DNA of 64,000 bases from Rhynchopus sp. YZ270_cl-10 (Eukaryota; Euglenozoa; Diplonemea; Diplonemida; Diplonemidae), in NCBI GenBank assembly GCA_964035575.1, contig OZ037905.1:583001-647000 (forward strand), in the 5' to 3' direction. Shown here in pieces: positions 41,201-52,621 of the stretch (position 1 is its first letter; each line of letters begins with the position of its first letter). The notes under the pieces were generated by a model. The model had not been told where the DNA came from. It saw nothing but the letters and a program-made list of their open reading frames with translations, and did no database searches. Made by a program: the position numbers and the translations under genes.

Positions 41201-44200
41201 AGACACTACCGAGGCCTCGGTTACGTTGGCTCAGTACGTTATCATGCTCGACGTCCACCCGAGGGTGTAACGGCAGCCATTCTGTTCGGCGCCCTGCCGG
41301 GAGCGTCACTTCCCCGAGGAAGGTCCGTGATTTTGCGGATAAAACCTGAAGTTTAATGGGTCCAGTCATGGGGAGGCTGAAATATTCGGATAGGCCAAAT
41401 GCGATGTCAACTACACGGGAGGTGCCGAGATCGCGGTTGTCCACAGCATCGCAGAGGTTGAAGACGACTCTGTGCGCGCCCTCAGCTAAACCGCGTGCAT
41501 TGGCAATGCGGATGAAATTCCGGCTCTCCGCCTGCTCCAAAATGTGATGCGGTGCCTGCGCAAAGCACGCCTCCACCACACCATCCTGCTTACACTCAAC
41601 CCGCATAACCTCCCCCTGCTTCATCCCAAAAACACTCCTCGAAATCACCTTCATCGACCCTCCAGCATGCACGCACTCTGCACTCCCCCCTCTGCAGCGT
41701 ACTCCGATAAAACGCGAATAAAACTGCGCAGCAGATTCTCCCACTGTGTAACTAAATGTGTTTTTATCTTCTTGCATGAACGGTGCCGTTGTAAGGCATT
41801 CCCACGGCTTATGCGCCACAGAAGACCCTGGTGTGTCCTCCCATTTAAAGCGAATATCCACAGACCCGAAAGGTTTGCCCTGATCTTCAAAGAAGGGCAG
41901 AGTGATTAGCCCGGTGCTGCTTAATGCTAAGGGGATTTTCCCTGAGGCGAGCTTTCGGTTAGGACCAGACCACAACGAAGCATACAGGCAAGACCCTGCT
42001 CCAAAATACGACGAAAAATCAAGAGGATTGCTCGACGGAAACGTACTCGCATGCGAGTCATCCAAGGTGCTTTCATCCAACAACAGCGACGTCTCGGACT
42101 CTACAATCTCTGATTGGTACATCGCAGTAAACAGCGGCGTCTGCGCCAAACCTGCAACAGCGTATTTCACCTGCAACGACTCGATATTTGTTATCGAAGG
42201 GAGATCCCATTGCGTAGGAGCGACCATCACCCCTACTGCTGGATTGCTGGTTTTGTGAAGTTTAAGGACAACTTTACCGAGAGATCCTCCGTTAAAACGG
42301 AATCGACGGTTATCTCCAGGATTCGCTTCGCGTCCGGTGAGATCTATTTGGTAGGTCTGCTCTGAACTCACATCAACCTTGACTGCAGCGCATCCAATAA
42401 AAACACCACGGTCAAACGCTATCAACGAAAAGTGCCGTATCTCTTCTGCCTCAGGCATCTCCTCGTCAACTTCTTTCTTATCGATGAGAAGGTGTTCGTT
42501 GAAGACAGGGTCCGTCCCTTCCTTTGTTGTGGTTAATAGAGAGAGGGAAGGATGGTTCTGTTGGTGCACCGCTTCGAGGTGTAGGCCAGGTGGGAGGACA
42601 CCGAAGGACTTTGCGGAGTCGTCGCTTCCGGTGTCGGAGAAGGCGGTGCTGCGTTCGGTTATCCTCTCTGTTTCGTTGAGACTCGAAGCGGCTGAGGATA
42701 TCAAGAGAAGATACGGCTTGCAAACATCACTGTAGTTTCCAGAGGTAAGCCCCGATGCGGAGACAATGCTTAAATAGGTGTTCCGTAGGGTGGGACGGCA
42801 GACAGGGGGGCGGTGGTGGAGGGGGCACTCAAAGCGGAGATGTGCGTATCCTTCTGTAACCCTGCGGGAGCTGTCTTGCCCTGCAGTGTTGCCACGTCGT
42901 CTCATCAAAGCGACCCTCCGGTAGTCTTCCTGCGCATTGCCTACTTCAATGGTGTTGGATAAAATCGTTCCCTTAGATTTGGAAACAACCGAAATCTCCC
43001 CTCGCAGTGTTTTGAGAGAGCGTGGGTCAGTCGAATACGTTTTCTCCTCCTGCGCAAACTCTGCTGCCCCATTTCGTACCGGAGAAGGCGAGGTTTGAAA
43101 GATAAAGTCATCGACCTCGATTTTGACCCAAACCAATTCGTGGTTTTCCGCAGGAAGGTCGGTGAGGTTGGAGACATTGATGTGGACATCGAGGGGGCGG
43201 AGGAGGAGCGTTTTGTCTGAGTGGTCGAAAGGGGTGATGTGGACACGTTTTGTGACGTCGCATTTTATGTTCGCAGTGCCAAGGCTTCCGTGGAGGTTCA
43301 GGAGGGTCAGATCTGCGCTGTTTTTCGAGCGTGGACGGAGATCCGATTTGCGTTCAAAACTGTCGCCCACAGCGACGTCGAAGCAGATTTCTCCGAGGAA
43401 CCCATCGGAATTCGCCTTCATCAATAAGGCCTCATTTTTAAACTTAATGCACACCTCCGCAAACAGCTCCGGTTCTTGCGAATGTGGATCCCATCCTTGC
43501 AGCTGCGGAAACGGAAGCTCCAGGCAATACTCAAACCGCGGTGCCAAGGTGGAAGGGAACACCTTCGTCATCCCTACCTCCTGCCGGTTCACATAGAATG
43601 CCGCGTAAGGGCACGACGTTCTGTCGCCTACATTGCACGGTGCAAGCCCCTCCGCAGACTCAAGGTGAAGAGACAGCGTATGCGAGCCGCGTCCATCAGT
43701 CCGTACCACAGTGTTGTTTAACATAAATTCGCGAGCCTCCTTTTGCTTCTCATGCGCTTCGAGCGTTTCAATGTTGAGTGAAAGACGCAACGTCCCAAGA
43801 GTCGCGTCGTCAGCAGAGTCTGCCCAGTTGTCAAAAGACGCGGTTGTTTCATTGTCACCGAGGACACGGTGTACAGTGCCTCCGCTGGGGTACAAAGGGA
43901 CCTGAACTGCAAGATCGCTGCAGGGTACGTTTTTGCACTCAAAGATTGCGGCAGCGAGGACCTGTGGTGTGTCTGCGGTGTCGGGGTCGGTGGTTGCGTG
44001 GACAAAGACGGCAAACTGAAGGTACGCACTGTCCGACGCAAAACCAAGACTGTCAGAAAAAATGGGGTTCCGTGAGTTCTGCACTGTCTGTGTCGTCTGC
44101 GTCGACCTCGCACTGCCTTCACTGCTCAACAACGCGAAGGTAGCAAAGGTTGACGGGATGCGCCCCTTCGCATCGACTACCCCCACAGCACGGTCCACAC

Positions 44201-47200
44201 ACACCTCCACATGGGTGCCTGCCTCTACCTTAGATGTCTGCTCATCGCGTCCCAGCGCTGCATGCACAAACACCACCCCCACCTCCGCCTCTCCCAAAAA
44301 CAGTGGTAACGTCCTTTCCGAAAAGTCCTTTGGCATCTCCTTTGCCGCAACCACCCCCGTTGTGACGGACTTCTCAAACCCTTCCCCAGAGAGTGTGATG
44401 GTGAGGCTCACTGCGGAGCTGACACAGTCTTGCACGGTGTGGTTGACAAAACACTTCCTGTTCCGGCAGACACTAGAGTGTGTGGATACTGTCTCAGACG
44501 TTTCCATGGAAGCATTGGGAAGGGCAGGTATGCATGCTACAGTGGTCTTGGCTGTAAGGTCTGAGGTGGGTATGTGCAGAGGAGAGGTAGCGTGGAAGAG
44601 AACCCGGTGGAGGACAAAGGAGGTGGTTGTTTGGGTGCGTTTCTTCTCGGCAGTGGCAAGGTCGGCTGCGGCCTTATCTGCCAATTCTTTTGCAGCGTCT
44701 GCCTTTTGCTGTTCAATTTCCCTTAATTTTGCGTCCGCACGCTCCTGTTCAATGCGTTTGTGTTCCCGCTCTTCGCTCTCTTTTTTTTCCGTTTCTAGCA
44801 GAATTTTTTCCTCTTCGTCCTGCCTTGTTTTTTCTTCTGCTTCACGTCTTGCCTTTTCGGCTGCCTTTTCAATCCGTTCTCGTTCTTCGTCGTCCTCGGT
44901 ATCTTCTTCTTCGCTGTCTTCATCGTCTTCATCGTCGTCCGCTTCTTGCGTTGTGGGGGTGATCTGCGGGGTAGGCTTGTTTCCCTTCATTGCATGCTCT
45001 AGCCCAGAGGCTTCGAGAAGCGGCATCGCGTAGCCCAGGGTTGTTGCGGGGAGGGGGTCCATGTCCATCATGCCCTTGTAGATGAGGGTGTCCGCAGTGC
45101 TGTCCACAAGATGGATCTCGATTTTGAGGAGCTCATCGACGACAAGCGGAAACGAAGCGGTACCACCCAGCTTGGCAAGCCCATTGGTGACAACACCTTT
45201 CCCCCCATCCGTCGCCTCCCCTCCAGCAAACGTCGCAATCGCACCAAACCACATTTTGCAGCACACCTCACGCCCCTCCAACACCACCCCACCCACATCA
45301 ATCACAGTCAACGTAACACTCCGTGAGGGACCATCCTTCTTCCACGACACCGTCAGTTGCACTTTTGGCTCATCATTTAAATGAGTAGGAGGTGTATCAG
45401 GGATGGTGGAGGTCTGAGTAACTGGGGTTAATTGGCTACTGCATGGTGTGTCTGGAGCGGCTTCTTCGGAAAATGCATTTGGTATCAAATCAAGATCAAT
45501 ATCAAAATGCGACTTCACCGCCGCCTCATTTTCGATATCCAATTCAACAGAAGCGATGGCAACACCTTTCACGCAGAGCAGTACCTTCAGGACCTCGTCG
45601 ATATCCTGAACCAACTCTAATTTGCTTGAAACATCCAAAACCGCGTCCGTAAAGGGTGCTGTGAGTAGAACCTCCTTGGGTGGTGTGTCAGCAAAGCTTT
45701 CGACCTCGCCGAACCAGACCTTGAGGGAGAGGGATTGGAGCTTGCTCTGCAGGGAAGCATGGTTCAGCTCGATGGTGTGTATGTCAAGCGAGAGGGGCTC
45801 GCTCATGTTTGTCTTATCCCAGGAAACGTTCAGTTTGAATGCATGTGATGCGGGGGTGTGTTTTGGAAGTTCGGAAATCGTGTTCTCGTAGCTCTGATCT
45901 TCAGCATCATCCCGTGTAACGCCCGCAAGCGGGAGGTCCGACACTGATGCGCGCGAGCCCTCCTCTTCCTCCTGAAATCCATCGGCGCTCTTCTTCGGTT
46001 CGCCTTTCTCCTCCCCCTCCTCTTCCTCCTCCCACGGAAAGTATTCGGTTTTGCTTTGTTTACGCTGTGCAGCTGCCTTCCGTTCCTCTTCTGTCAGCTG
46101 TGTTGCTTCGGTGTCTTTCTCCTCCTCTTCTTCCCATGGAAAATCGTGGGTGCTTTTTTTTCGAGGGGCTTTCTCGACTTCCTCCTCTTGAAAGCCGGCA
46201 CTCTTAGGTTTTTCGTCTTTCTCCTCCTCCCTCTCCCCCTCTTCCGACGGAACGTCGCTTTTCTTTTGGGCAGCTTTTTCATTGTGAAATCCATCGTCGC
46301 TCTTCTTAGGTTTGTCGCCTTTCTCCTCCTCTTCCTCTTCCCGCGGGGCTTTCTCCTCTTCCTCCTGAAATCCATCGTCGCTCTTCTTAGGTTCGCCTTT
46401 CTCCTCCCCCTCCTCTTCCTCCTCCCACGGAAAGTATTCTGTTTTGCTTTGTTTACGCTGTGCAGCTGCCTTCCGTTCCTCTTCTGTCAGCTGTGTTGCT
46501 TCGGTATCCTTCTCCTCCTCTTCTTCCCATGGAAAGTCGTGGGTGCTTTTTTTTCGAGGGGCTTTCTCGACTTCCTCTTCTTGAAAGCCGGCACTCTTAG
46601 GTTTCTGCTCCTCCTCCTTTTCCTCCCCCTCTTCCGACGGAAAGTCGCTTTTCTTTTGGGCAGCTTTTTCATCTTCTTCTGCCTCCTCGATATATTTTTG
46701 GATGGATAACGGCGACGCAATCTCAGTGTCGAGGTTGAGGTTCTGCTCCGGCTCCTCCGCCTCCTCCCAGGGGAATTCCGGCGATTTCGGCAGTCCTTGG
46801 GAGTCCAGGCTGGGCGACCCTTCTGACACCTTCTTCACCACCCCCTTTTCATCCTTCACTGCCTTCTTTACTTCAGGGGTCTTCGACTCAACGGGAGCCC
46901 CCTTCTTCTCCCCTTCTTCCTCCTCCTCCTCCTCCCAAGGGAATTCGGCAATTTTTTCGCTCTCTACCGGGGTGTTTTGGTCTTCGTTTGTCTTTTTCGA
47001 TTCAACCTCTATAGAAGGGAGTGTTCCAGAGTAGTCTGCGGTTAAGCTGAGGATAACTTCTTCTCTAGAATCTGCTTCCGATTCGATATCTTTTATTACA
47101 GAGAAGAGGCAGGGTGCATCCTTTGCGTCAACCAGAACAATCTGAACCTCAAGAACTTCCCCCGCATCGGATTCAAAATCGAGTGCTCGGTTAAATGGAA

Positions 47201-47567
47201 TCTCCAGCACCGTCCCTCCCACCACCTTCGCAGCCCCTGCTACCAAAAAGTTTGCTCCGTCAAGCCCCTCTTCACCAAACCAAATCCGGCCTTCGATTTT
47301 TCGGCCAATTAGTTCCTGGGGGAATTCGTATATTCTTAAGGCTTCGAGGGTGATGGTCGCAGTGTCCATCGACTTCTTCCATGCTAAGGTGAGGGTCGCC
47401 GGAGGAGGAAGCGGGGCTGCAGTTTCGTCTTCTTCATCCTGTCTTTGCTTTTGCTGTTGTTTCTGCTCTGTCAACGATAAATCCTCCGGAGGAGGTGGAG
47501 GCGGGGTTTGTCTCTCTTCTTCACTCGACGACGCATACGACTCAAAGCTTTCATCACTCCCGTCCAT
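38287..47567 (-). CDS. Giant C2-like/kelch/RLYY-repeat protein, 3024 residues
   Basis: Three exons: 47567-39329, 39245-39073 and 38949-38287; both introns (83 and 123 nt) are GT-AG and the joined frame is open to the stop. The N-terminal third holds three similar C2-like modules that begin LTLAWKKS, LNVSWDKTN and LTVSWKKDG, each with a KVWFGE/RIWFGE-type motif. Between the first two lies a Glu/Lys-rich region (about residues 265-540) with a duplicated 131-residue block. A coiled coil follows (about 880-975), then further C2-like regions (about 1290 and 1590), six or so kelch blades (about 2215-2715, with GKIYSIGGAY, AKIYVYGGFG, MIVWGGW, LLLFGGC, MVVGGW) and finally four RLYY-type repeats (ERMYYRPVT, ERLYYQARE, DRLYYKATD, SRLYQPHT). 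C2 modules suggest membrane contact and kelch blades protein binding. RLYY repeats are, as I recall, seen in kinetoplastid proteins. An R1 repeat and a pyrimidine tract with TTAG stand directly above the start. Confidence 0.88.
45971..46756 (-). repeat. In-frame 393-bp (131-residue) internal duplication in the kelch gene
   Basis: The block starting CCTGAAATCCATCG (plus strand) at 45971 recurs at 46364 with few changes; both encode DFPWEEEEEKDTEATQLTEE and neighbours. The exact 3-multiple keeps the frame. A smaller partial copy of the GFQEEE/KSDDGF unit lies between. Confidence 0.85.
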
Positions 47568-47605
47568 GATAAAAAAAAACTAAAAAAAAGAAAGTTTTTT
47601 TTTTC

Positions 47606-47642
47606 TAAGATGAACCTAAGCCTCTCTCGCTTAGTCACCTTT
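47606..47642 (-). repeat. R1 structured repeat, best stem, above kelch gene
   Basis: CTAAGATGAACCTAAGCCTC then TCTCGCTTAGTCACCT: arms CTAAGC/GCTTAG pair perfectly. On the gene strand it is followed at once by a T-rich tract, TTAG and the ATG of the kelch gene. Confidence 0.85.
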
Positions 47643-48295
47643 AATATTTTGGTTTGCAGAAGAAAGAGAGAGAGAGAGAGAGAGGGGGTTTTTGATAAAT
47701 AAATATTTTTTTTTTTTGAATAGATAAAAGCAATAAATTACTTTTTATTTAAAACAAAAGGCACTCACTCAGAGAGAGAGAGAGAGAGAGAGGGAAGGAG
47801 AGAGAAAAAAAAGTGGGGAAGACCAAAAAAAAAAAAAAAACCGCCCCCAAGGGGTTTGAGAAACTATTGAGGAAAACCCCTCCCCTCCCCTTTTTTTACA
47901 AAAGGTGAAGAATCGCAAAGGAAGAAAGCGATGTGTAGAAAAGAAAAAGAAAAGAAAAAAAAAACACCCACACAGAATTCCCTGAAATATTGGTTTGGAA
48001 GGAAAAGGGGGGGGGGGGGGGGAGAAAAGGAGCTTTTTGGGGAAGGAAGCTGGTTGTAAGAATGGGGGGAAAGCTATTTTTTTTTTTTTTTCTCTTTTTG
48101 CTCTTCTATTTTTTTTTGTTTTCGCTACGATTCTATTTCTATAAAAAAAAAGGGGGTTGTCTAGATCCACCTGATTTTGAAGCGTCTGTCATTCTTGAAT
48201 TATCGAATGCATTTAAGTAAAGGGTAGAGACCGTATTGGCAAGGCAACCAACAATTCTATTACAATGTTGGGGGGGAATGGGAAAAAAAAATAAA

Positions 48296-48336
48296 GTTGA
48301 CTTGAAATCCAAAGCCCTCTCGTGAACAGTGTACCT
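48296..48336 (-). repeat. R2 structured repeat
   Basis: GTTGACTTGAAATCCAAAGC, CCTCTCGTGAACAGTGTACC. Lies 84 nt below the end of the 417-residue gene. Confidence 0.8.
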
Positions 48337-48419
48337 AAAGAAAGTTTTGAAAAAAAGATGAATTTTCTCTTTTCTCACCACATTTGCGAAAAAAAAACAT
48401 GCATCCCAGACGTCCCTCT

Positions 48420-49673
48420 TCACCTAAACGGGGGTTTCATTGGCACGTAGACATCTCCATCAAAATACCCCTTTCCTCTATACCTTGAAGGCAAGCGGAC
48501 GGATATTATCGGCTTCGCAGGGGGCGCAGGTTGGGAGGGAATCGCCCTTCTTGGGCCTTGGTCTGTTGCAGGCTTTCTGCGTATCTTGCTAGAAGAACGC
48601 ATGCTGCTTGAACGACTACGGTTCGGATGGATCGATTGGAGTGGACCACTAGAGACGCGACTACCACTTACAGCCCTGACATCAAGGATGTCATCTTCAA
48701 CAACTTCAGTCCAACTCGAAAACGGTGTTTCCTCACGTTTTGCAAAACGCCCCCGAGAGGCTGCAATACCAACTCCATGATCAATTTCTACAGCTTCAAA
48801 GCTTGCTTCAGGAGGTGCAAACAACGGGGGCTGTTGGGGGATCTGATGTGCGTTGTTCCCCTTACTGCTCTGGCTTGACAATGAAGGGTTCCTCTCCTGG
48901 TCTTCCGCAGGGATAGTTGAAAGGATTGTGGAGATACTGCCTTCAGGGTCGCTCTTCTTTTCCTCCTCTGGGTCAGGGATACTGCAAAAACTGTCGTCGG
49001 AGGAGCGATCAGAAATGGTCCCCCCTCCCTTCTCCTCCCCAAGGTCTACCTCAAAATTCGCGGCCACGCTAGCGAAGGAGGCTTCTGTGATGTCGAGGTT
49101 GAGCTTCGAAGGTTTGTTTTCTTCTTCTTCTTCTTCTTCCTCCTCATCAACAAAGAGCGCTGGGCTCTGGGTTTGACTTTCGGAGAACTCAGAAAGAGTT
49201 ACCGGAGGAGGAGAAGGGGAGACACACAGCGCGGTGAGTGGCGACATTGCATTGTGCTCTGAGGGGTCCTCTCGGGGCCGTCCGTGGGTGGGGAGGTCTT
49301 GGGGTGGTTTCGTTCTCAGGTGTCTCAGCTCTGCGTCGGTCGCACGACGCATTCCTGTTATCCGCAAAGACGGCGGCGGGGGCATGGTTGCCAACAAAGG
49401 GGGGTCTGGTATGCCATCAACCGGCATTGGTTGGTGTGGTTGTGGTTTGCGTCGTGCTTCTACCAGGCGCTGTTCAAAGGATGAAGGCAATGGAGGAAGG
49501 CGGTGAGATGAAGATAACGTCTGGGTGGGGATGCGAGAGGAGGGCGGTATGCGTGCAAGTGCTGCAGGTGGTGTGGAGACGTCTACCCCTTCCGGGGAAA
49601 AGTAGACATTGCGTCTGCTGTTGTGGAATTCCTCGATGAATGAGGTTACTGTGTCAAATTCAGAGCGTTCCAT
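48420..49673 (-). CDS. Disordered acidic/proline-rich protein, 417 residues
   Basis: Intronless. Not recognised. Residues 1-35 (FDTVTSFIEEFHNSRRNVYF) could form a short helix. The rest is rich in Pro, Ser and charged residues, with an uninterrupted run of nine or more Glu near residue 180 and many SP/TP sites. The C-terminus is basic and ends RLPSRYRGKGYFDGDVYVPM, a conserved-looking tail. No domain or membrane segment. A pyrimidine tract and TGCAG lie just above the ATG, so the start is plausible. Probably a scaffold or regulatory protein, but nothing in the sequence shows a role. Confidence 0.75.
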   Translation of the reverse strand: MERSEFDTVTSFIEEFHNSRRNVYFSPEGVDVSTPPAALARIPPSSRIPTQTLSSSHRLPPLPSSFEQRLVEARRKPQPHQPMPVDGIPDPPLLATMPPPPSLRITGMRRATDAELRHLRTKPPQDLPTHGRPREDPSEHNAMSPLTALCVSPSPPPVTLSEFSESQTQSPALFVDEEEEEEEEENKPSKLNLDITEASFASVAANFEVDLGEEKGGGTISDRSSDDSFCSIPDPEEEKKSDPEGSISTILSTIPAEDQERNPSLSSQSSKGNNAHQIPQQPPLFAPPEASFEAVEIDHGVGIAASRGRFAKREETPFSSWTEVVEDDILDVRAVSGSRVSSGPLQSIHPNRSRSSSMRSSSKIRRKPATDQGPRRAIPSQPAPPAKPIISVRLPSRYRGKGYFDGDVYVPMKPPFR

Positions 49674-50364
49674 TTTTAGTCTGCATTCTAGGTAGTAGGG
49701 AGATGAGGAAGGGGGGAGGGGGAAGAGGTGAGAGAGGAGACGCTAAATGTGGGCGTCAAAAAAAAAAAAGTGAATTGAAACGGAGACGTGACGCCACAAA
49801 GGAGTCCTCCCCGGGGAGTAGCGACGAGGCAGCTCCCACCACTAATGCCACCAGACTAGAGTATGCAGCAGGGTAAAACAGTGTCCATGAAGCGTCAAAA
49901 AAAGAGATAGAGTATCAGATTTTCCGGGAGCGGAACGGAAAGGAGCTTGGGAAGACGATGCGAAAAGCTGATCAGCTGGGAAGCTGGGAAGCAGGGAAAT
50001 TCACCGTCGCTCCATCGACCAAAGGGAAAAAACGACTGATGGAACGCTTCTGCAAGTTTCGACAGCAACCTACCCACAGATACACCACTCCACGTAGTGA
50101 CGAAGTTCGCATGGTCAGTCCTCGGTTCAGCAAGCCCCTCGTCTGCACGAGACGACATGCAAAGCGCTTTTGTGATAGTGTACATAACGGGGTAGTGGGG
50201 CGTGCGGTGCGTCCGTTTCGTGGTCTATACAAAAGAGGGGGGGGGTAGGGGGTCGATTTGAAAGATGGCACAGAAATTGAAAACTGGTTAAAAAAAATTA
50301 TTCCCGTTTACTTCGTTACAGAACAAAACGGATGTGTAAATAAGGGGGGAAAAGTGGGGGGGTT
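49674..50364. other. Intergenic, unusually complex sequence at 49790-50240
   Basis: Unlike other gaps it is GC-balanced and poor in homopolymers between 49790 and 50240. On the plus strand a frame is open from 49874 to 50248 (ending RPFRGLYKRGGG), rich in Arg and Lys. It contains a CTCGT/ACGAG hairpin. It may be a decayed gene, an exon on the opposite strand or an RNA gene; see findings. Confidence 0.4.
49874..50248 (+). CDS. Possible plus-strand basic ORF, doubtful
   Basis: Open for about 124 codons counting from just after a stop, 96 codons from the first ATG (49958). It reads KKEIEYQIFRERNGKELGKT near the front and HAKRFCDSVHNGVVGRAVRP near the end. Composition is protein-like and basic, but no family is recognised, and it would be the only host gene on this strand. 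Keep as a weak candidate. Confidence 0.25.
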
Positions 50365-52621
50365 TTATCGTTCCTCCCGTTCCTTCCCGGGCCACATGCT
50401 TTGGAGCTTTGAAGGGGGTGCTTGAGCGTGGGATCTAGGTGCGGGGAGGTCGTCGAGCCCGAGGGAGGACTCCATGAAGGATGTGTTGTTGGTATTGCTT
50501 GGGATGTCTGGGACGGGTTTGCCGAAGGTGTTCCCTCCGAGGTGGCCGTGGTTGATGTGGGTGGGTTGCATATGGGGCTGTTGTTGTTGCTGTTGGTGGT
50601 GATGCTGGTTCTGGTGCTGCTGCTGTGATAGCAACCAATGCGCATGAGACTGCTGCTGACTCTGCTGCATCTGCTGCTGCAGTTGTTGTTGCTGTTGTTG
50701 CTGCTGCTGCTGCTGCTCAAACTGCGACAACGGGGTGGACTGGAAGTTGTGGGTATCATGCTGCTGCTGCTGCTGCTGCTGCTGCCCCTGCGCCTTGGTA
50801 CTCTTCTTCGTCTTCTTCTTCAATTTCACCTGGTGCTGCGGCTGGTCCAACCCACTCAAACACGGCAGCGACGACCCAAAGCCCCCCATAGGGATCGACC
50901 CCATATTCCCCACACTCCCTTTCTTCTGATGGTGCCCAATGTGCGCCTCTTTTGACGACGTGCTCTCCTGGGGTGCGTTGTGTTCTGGGTATGAAGGCTG
51001 CGGCTGTGGGGAGGTGATATTGGAAACACATACTAACCAACAAAGAAAGTCAAAAAAGTGCAAACGAGATGTAGGCAAACACTGACAAAAAAACTGCATA
51101 GGAAAGAAAAGTGTGCAGAATGAAACCTAAACCTCTAGTCGCCTTTGGTCACAATCGAAAACAAAAGAAAATTTGAAAAGATGAATGTGCCTTTCGTGCA
51201 TATACATCTATAAACAAACGTTGCATACCTCGCTATAGGGGAATCCGCAGACAGGGAGCGGTCGTGGTGTTTGTATCTTGAGGTTCGGGAGGCCGGATTG
51301 TTCCTGAATGTAGATGTGTTTTGTTTTAAAAGAAACGTTGGTAACCCTCAACCACGTTTTGACAACTCCACAATACTCTCCAAAAAAGAGACAATACCTT
51401 GGCCTGCTGCGCGCCGTCTATTGACTCGCGTCGTGGCGGTTTGGGCACTGCCTTTGCGTTGCTGGAGGAGCTTTGTGTGTTTTGCGTGCCTTGCCCTGAG
51501 CTGGACCCTGCACCGTACGCGAGGTTCGCCTGCCCGCCGCCTTCTTGCTGTGGTATGGCGCCTGTCTGCGCAGGGCTGATTGCCCAAGCATGCTGAGGAG
51601 TGCTTGGCGCTGTGCCCTGGCTGAGCTCGCTTTTGGTGTTGGACCGCGGCCGCCGTTGCTTCTGCCTTCGCAACCGCATCAGATTCGCTGCAGCGTCCTT
51701 TTCCATCACAATCTTAAGTTCTTCTTCATACTTCTCTGCAAACGAATGCGACTGAAAGTACGCCGACGACAGCAACTCTGTACAGGTACAACGGTGTCGC
51801 GGCTCATTCGCCAAACACGACTTCAACAGAAGCAGCCATTTAATATCATTGATTTGCCCCCCAAACCGTTTGTCCAGCGTATCCAACTCGACCGGGTTCG
51901 GCAACTCTATCCCATGATACAGAGGGTTGTTCTGGAACACCAAAGACTGCCGTGGTGTGATCTGCCCAAAGCATTTGATGATGTGGAAGAGCTGGTCAAT
52001 ATCAGACTCCCCTGGGAACAGGGGAATACCGTTCGTTATCTCCGCAAAGATGCACCCGATTGCCCAGATATCAACCCCTTTACCGTATTCCGCATCACCC
52101 ACGAGAAGTTCTGGAGATCTGTACCAACGTGTTGCGACATAGTCAGTATATAATGCACCAGGACCTGATAACAGCCGGGCAAAACCAAAATCACAGAGTT
52201 TTAGAGCACCGTGCTTGGAAATGAGAATGTTTTCGGGTTTGATGTCGCGGTGGACGATGCCGTGCGCATGGCAGTATTCGACCCCGCGAAGGAGTTGGTA
52301 GGCATACCGTTTCACGTCTTGATCGTCTAATCCGTAGGGGTGCTTTTCAAGAAGTTCGAGAATTGTCTTTTCTACGTATTCAAATACGAGGTACAGCTTC
52401 CCCTTCCGCCGAAAGACTTCAAGCAGGTTAATGATGTTATCGTGACGAAGTTGTTTCAAGACGCGGACCTCCCGCAGCGACGTCTTGCGGACCTGCTCGT
52501 CGTCGTCAGACTCTTTAAACTTCTTGATAGCAACGATCTGCCCAGTCTCCTTATGCCTTGCCTTAATAACAACCCCATACGTACCTTCCCCAATGGTGCC
52601 TAGATTCTCATAGTTTTCCAT
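50365..52621 (-). CDS. CDKL-type Ser/Thr kinase with Gln-rich tail
   Basis: Three exons: 52621-51398, 51303-51229 and 51003-50365; GT-AG introns, joined frame open, 645 residues. Residues 1-300 form the kinase: GEGTYGVV at 11-18, Lys33 in VAIKKF, HRDIKPEN with Asp126, CDFGFAR at 143-149, the activation motif TDY at 159-161, and WYRSPELL. The R-K-T-S-L-R-E helix and TDY motif fit the CDKL (cyclin-dependent-like) kinases, which control cilium or flagellum length and assembly. The tail contains Gln runs (about residues 530-590), His and Asn. Intron 2 holds two R1 copies. The name CDKL is from memory of the motifs; which paralogue it matches is not decided. Confidence 0.9.
50575..50790 (-). repeat. 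CAG/CAA glutamine-coding repeat
   Basis: Imperfect CTG/TTG runs on the plus strand (for example 50600-50720 and 50759-50783) encode Gln stretches of 5 to 14 in the CDKL tail. Mixed CAG and CAA codons suggest selection on protein composition or old expansion. Confidence 0.8.
51118..51151 (-). repeat. R1 structured repeat in CDKL intron 2
   Basis: GAATGAAACCTAAACCTCTA then GTCGCCTTTGGTCAC; stem weakened. Confidence 0.55.
51177..51210 (-). repeat. R1 structured repeat in CDKL intron 2, altered stem
   Basis: AAAAGATGAATGTGCCTTTC then GTGCATATACATC: arms ATGTGC/GCATAT form six pairs (one G-T) with bases unlike the consensus. Confidence 0.65.

Larger units (their letters stand above)
47568..48419. 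other. Intergenic, homopolymer-rich
   Basis: No gene. It holds R1 (47606), two (GA)n runs (about 47661-47683 and 47769-47792), long A, T and G runs, and R2 (48296). Confidence 0.6.

Noticed and set aside
44062-45033. 323-codon plus-strand frame opposite the kelch gene
   Set aside because: Antisense shadow of the acidic and coiled-coil region, Ser-rich and without motifs.
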